Origin: Lachnospiraceae bacterium
GTDB lineage: Bacteria > Bacillota > Clostridia > Lachnospirales > Lachnospiraceae
Direction: 5' to 3'
Length of the DNA: 64,000 nt
Assembly (NCBI GenBank): GCA_910574965.1
Contig: CAJTDB010000008.1
Location: 1 to 64,000, forward strand
Positions within the stretch are counted from its first letter, which is position 1. Each line of letters begins with the position of its first letter. The position numbers and the translations under genes were made by a program. The notes beneath the pieces were generated by a model. The model ran no database searches and was not told where the DNA came from. It saw only the letters and a program-made list of their open reading frames with translations. Of the stretch, positions 61,828 to 64,000 are shown piece by piece.

Positions 61828-63087
61828 TCAGTCTCTTTGCGGCGATTTCCGTACAAGTGTTACGGAAAGCACCAGATCCTCCGGTGCCTTCAGAGACTCC
61901 GGCACGGATATGGTCACAGGCAGAGAATAGGTTCCCGGCCTTCTGCACTCCGACAGATCCACACTGACTGTCACGGATTCCGCCGTGAGTCCTGCCAGCT
62001 TCGCCTCTAATCCGCTGATCTGCACCTCTAGCGGCACCGCCTCTGACAGATCCAGCTCCAGTCCTTCCGGCAGATTCTGATACTGAATCTGGTCACTCGT
62101 AAAGGAGAAATTCTGAGACACATACTGGACGATCTCCATCACAACTACAATCTCCCGTTCATCCGCATCCGGGATCACAATCCCTTCCTCCAGATAACGG
62201 CTGATATCCACTGTCTGTTCGACTCTTCCCACTTCTTTGTTGGGATTCAGCGCTTCCGCCGGGATATCCAGATTTAAAATCGGCCGAATCTGAGCACTCG
62301 TTCCTGCAATCGTCACCGTCTCCGGTTTGTAGGAGATGGAATCAAGCCCATATCCTTCCGGCGCTGCCTGGCTGATATCAAAACTGATTCCCACTTCTTT
62401 CTTGTTCAGTGTCGTCACTGTGACATTAAACTCCGAATCCTTTCCGTAATAGTCCAGATACGTACCGTCAATATCTTCCCCTTCGCTGTCCACAAGCCGC
62501 AGCTTCCCGGAACGCACCACAGTCCCGGTGATTCCAGCAATGGGCACCTCCACCTGTACCCCTTTGATCCGCTCTACGACAGAAATGGGGCCTGTAATCT
62601 CCACCAATGTCTGCTCTGGAATCACCGAGCCGGCCACAAGTCCGTTCTCCGGCTCTCCCTGCAGCTTCACTGCAACCTTAAACTGCTCGGTTACAGATTC
62701 CTCGATGCTCACCAGCACATTTTCGCGGCTCTGTTCCACTCTTTCAATGGTAGAATCACCCGTATAGGCCACTTCGATCTTTACCATACTTCCAAACTGT
62801 AGATCTTTTTGCATATCTGCTGTCACTACAAAATCGGATGCCTTCAGATTTTGCAGAACACTCCTTCTTGCATAGACGGTCAGATCCACCACATCAGTCC
62901 CTTCCGCCACTCGGCACATCTGCCCCTGAGAAGTCAGCACCTCCATATTAACCATGGACACTTTCACATTTCGAATCACTCTGCTGTTCACAGCGTCGTC
63001 AATATTGACCACGATCAGCCATAAAAGAATCGCCGCCACTACGGAAAGGATCTTCAAAAGCAGATTATCAAACAGTTTTGTTTTCAT
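61828..63087 (-). CDS. cdaR: CdaR-type regulator (YbbR domains)
   Basis: A 419-residue protein with an N-terminal membrane segment (ILSVVAAILLWLIVVNI) and several YbbR repeats outside the membrane. CdaR modulates the diadenylate cyclase CdaA encoded just upstream. Start overlaps the end of cdaA by 20 bp. In many Firmicutes glmM follows; here the surface-polysaccharide block follows instead. Confidence 0.92.
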   Translation of the reverse strand: MKTKLFDNLLLKILSVVAAILLWLIVVNIDDAVNSRVIRNVKVSMVNMEVLTSQGQMCRVAEGTDVVDLTVYARRSVLQNLKASDFVVTADMQKDLQFGSMVKIEVAYTGDSTIERVEQSRENVLVSIEESVTEQFKVAVKLQGEPENGLVAGSVIPEQTLVEITGPISVVERIKGVQVEVPIAGITGTVVRSGKLRLVDSEGEDIDGTYLDYYGKDSEFNVTVTTLNKKEVGISFDISQAAPEGYGLDSISYKPETVTIAGTSAQIRPILNLDIPAEALNPNKEVGRVEQTVDISRYLEEGIVIPDADEREIVVVMEIVQYVSQNFSFTSDQIQYQNLPEGLELDLSEAVPLEVQISGLEAKLAGLTAESVTVSVDLSECRRPGTYSLPVTISVPESLKAPEDLVLSVTLVRKSPQRD

Positions 63088-63937
63088 TCTTACTCCGCCC
63101 TTTCCATAATTTAATTTTTCTTCCCTCTTCCGGCTTCGACTGCAGCTTCTGCAACTGTTCTTTTAACTGCTCCTGATTCAGATTCCGAAGAAGACGCCCG
63201 TTTTTCGCCAGAGACACAGACCCCGTCTCCTCCGAAACGACGATCGTCACAGAATCGCTGACCTCACTAATGCCTACCGCTGCCCGGTGCCTAGTCCCCA
63301 GGGCCTTGCTCAGATTCATATTGTCCGACAAAGGCAGATAACAGGTAGCCGAGCGTATTCGGTTACCGGACATAATTACCGCACCATCATGAAGGGGGGT
63401 ATTTTTCTCAAAAATATTCAAAATCAACTGGCTCGACACAAGAGAATCGATGGAAATACCGGTTCTTTCATATTCCTGAAGGCTGACGCCCTGCTCAATA
63501 ACAATCAGTGCACCGGTCCTTACTTTCCCCATCTCAAAGCAGGCCCGTACAAGCTCCTGGATAGTCCGGTCCGAAACTCCTTCCATCTCTTTCTTTGCGC
63601 CCTCAAAAGGGACAATGGATGTCAGTATATTTTTTTCACCCAACTGCTCCAGCGCACGCCGAAGCTCCGGCTGAAATACAATGATAACCGCCGTAATTCC
63701 AAGACTGAAGAAATTTTCTGCAATCCACAAAATCGTGTTCATATGAAAGAAGGCCGCCACAGCCAAAAGCGCAAGCACCACTGCAAAGCCTTTCAGCAGA
63801 TTCCATGCACGGGTGGATTTGATCCAGTTCATAATCTGGTAAATGAGAAAAGCAAGAATGATAATTTCCGCCACATCAGTTTTCGTGATATTCAGCGCAT
63901 CCCACGAAATATACTGATTCAACTGCTCAAGACTCAT
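63068..63937 (-). CDS. cdaA: Diadenylate cyclase CdaA
   Basis: A 289-residue c-di-AMP synthase. Three hydrophobic N-terminal segments (about 20-85) precede the DAC domain with TPLHDGAVIM (DGA motif) and RHRAAVGIS (RHR motif), the ATP-binding signatures. c-di-AMP controls potassium and osmolyte uptake, which may connect to the osmoprotectant importer. ATG at 63937 follows GAGGG; the palindromic element of locus 5 lies directly upstream. Confidence 0.95.
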   Translation of the reverse strand: MSLEQLNQYISWDALNITKTDVAEIIILAFLIYQIMNWIKSTRAWNLLKGFAVVLALLAVAAFFHMNTILWIAENFFSLGITAVIIVFQPELRRALEQLGEKNILTSIVPFEGAKKEMEGVSDRTIQELVRACFEMGKVRTGALIVIEQGVSLQEYERTGISIDSLVSSQLILNIFEKNTPLHDGAVIMSGNRIRSATCYLPLSDNMNLSKALGTRHRAAVGISEVSDSVTIVVSEETGSVSLAKNGRLLRNLNQEQLKEQLQKLQSKPEEGRKIKLWKGRSKNENKTV

Positions 63938-63962
63938 GTTCCACACCCTCTTTCTTATTTAG

Positions 63963-64000
63963 AGTTCCGTATCTGTACTCATTCTGCCCTGCTCCCCAGT
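63963..64000 (-). repeat. Palindromic element, locus 5 (runs off the window)
   Basis: Plus-strand reading starts AGTTCCGTATCTG, followed by sequence unlike the other stems. It occupies the usual position just upstream of the ribosome site of a leftward gene (cdaA). The right side lies outside the window, so pairing cannot be tested here. Confidence 0.55.

Overview
The window looks like a chromosomal segment of a mid-GC (about 50%) anaerobic member of the Clostridia, most likely Lachnospiraceae (Clostridium cluster XIVa). The reasons are the 16S rRNA 5' part, strong Shine-Dalgarno sites, the gene families present (ThrH, UPF0735 ACT protein, DUF6020 membrane proteins, long-form HPF, CdaA/CdaR) and corrinoid methyltransferases typical of acetogenic gut Firmicutes. 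The taxonomic call is inference; no database was searched.

Layout. 1-890: 5' part of a 16S rRNA gene (minus), its promoter, and two upstream tRNA-Ser genes. 933-4045: an osmoprotectant/betaine-type ABC importer (minus). 4204-12926: a corrinoid-dependent demethylation island built on divergent promoters. One side has methyl-THF methyltransferase, corrinoid protein, MFS transporter and MttB-family methyltransferase; the other has a DUF1638 protein, a second corrinoid protein, a GntR/UTRA regulator and a RACo-like corrinoid reactivator. The proposed route is uptake of a methylated amine, transfer of methyl to corrinoid by the MttB protein, then transfer to tetrahydrofolate, with RACo reducing inactive cobalamin. 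12884-18611: ispD, tsaD, rnz, a zinc-ribbon protein, rimI, tsaB, tsaE and an unknown 304-residue protein. 18864-27895: tex, thrH, hom, an ACT protein, prfB (with a programmed frameshift), secA, hpf. 27981-34647: hisA, a large palindrome, an Asp-rich lipoprotein, dapB-dapA, a corrinoid adenosyltransferase, an SSB-like protein, typA. 35293-43304: a cold-shock gene, an N-acetylmuramoyl-alanine amidase, a candidate small RNA, an MBL hydrolase, dapF, an ANTAR regulator and glnA with an attenuator-like leader. 43513-49133: a cysteine-rich small protein, two membrane/glycosyltransferase genes, lrgA/lrgB-like genes, dgt. 49210-61728: a barstar/barnase-type pair, a DUF6020 protein, a CotH kinase and a surface-polysaccharide block (three GT2 enzymes, a flippase, a DUF2142 protein). 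61828-63937: cdaR and cdaA (c-di-AMP synthesis).

The most unusual features are: (i) a family of about 100-bp two-stem palindromic elements found in at least five same-strand intergenic gaps, whose outer stem sequence is specific to each locus but always self-complementary; (ii) a prfB +1 frameshift site with UAA instead of the usual UGA; (iii) a 192-bp imperfect palindrome next to hisA; (iv) a possible small RNA near 36.8 kb; (v) a lipoprotein barnase with an adjacent barstar; and (vi) an ANTAR-linked attenuator ahead of glnA.
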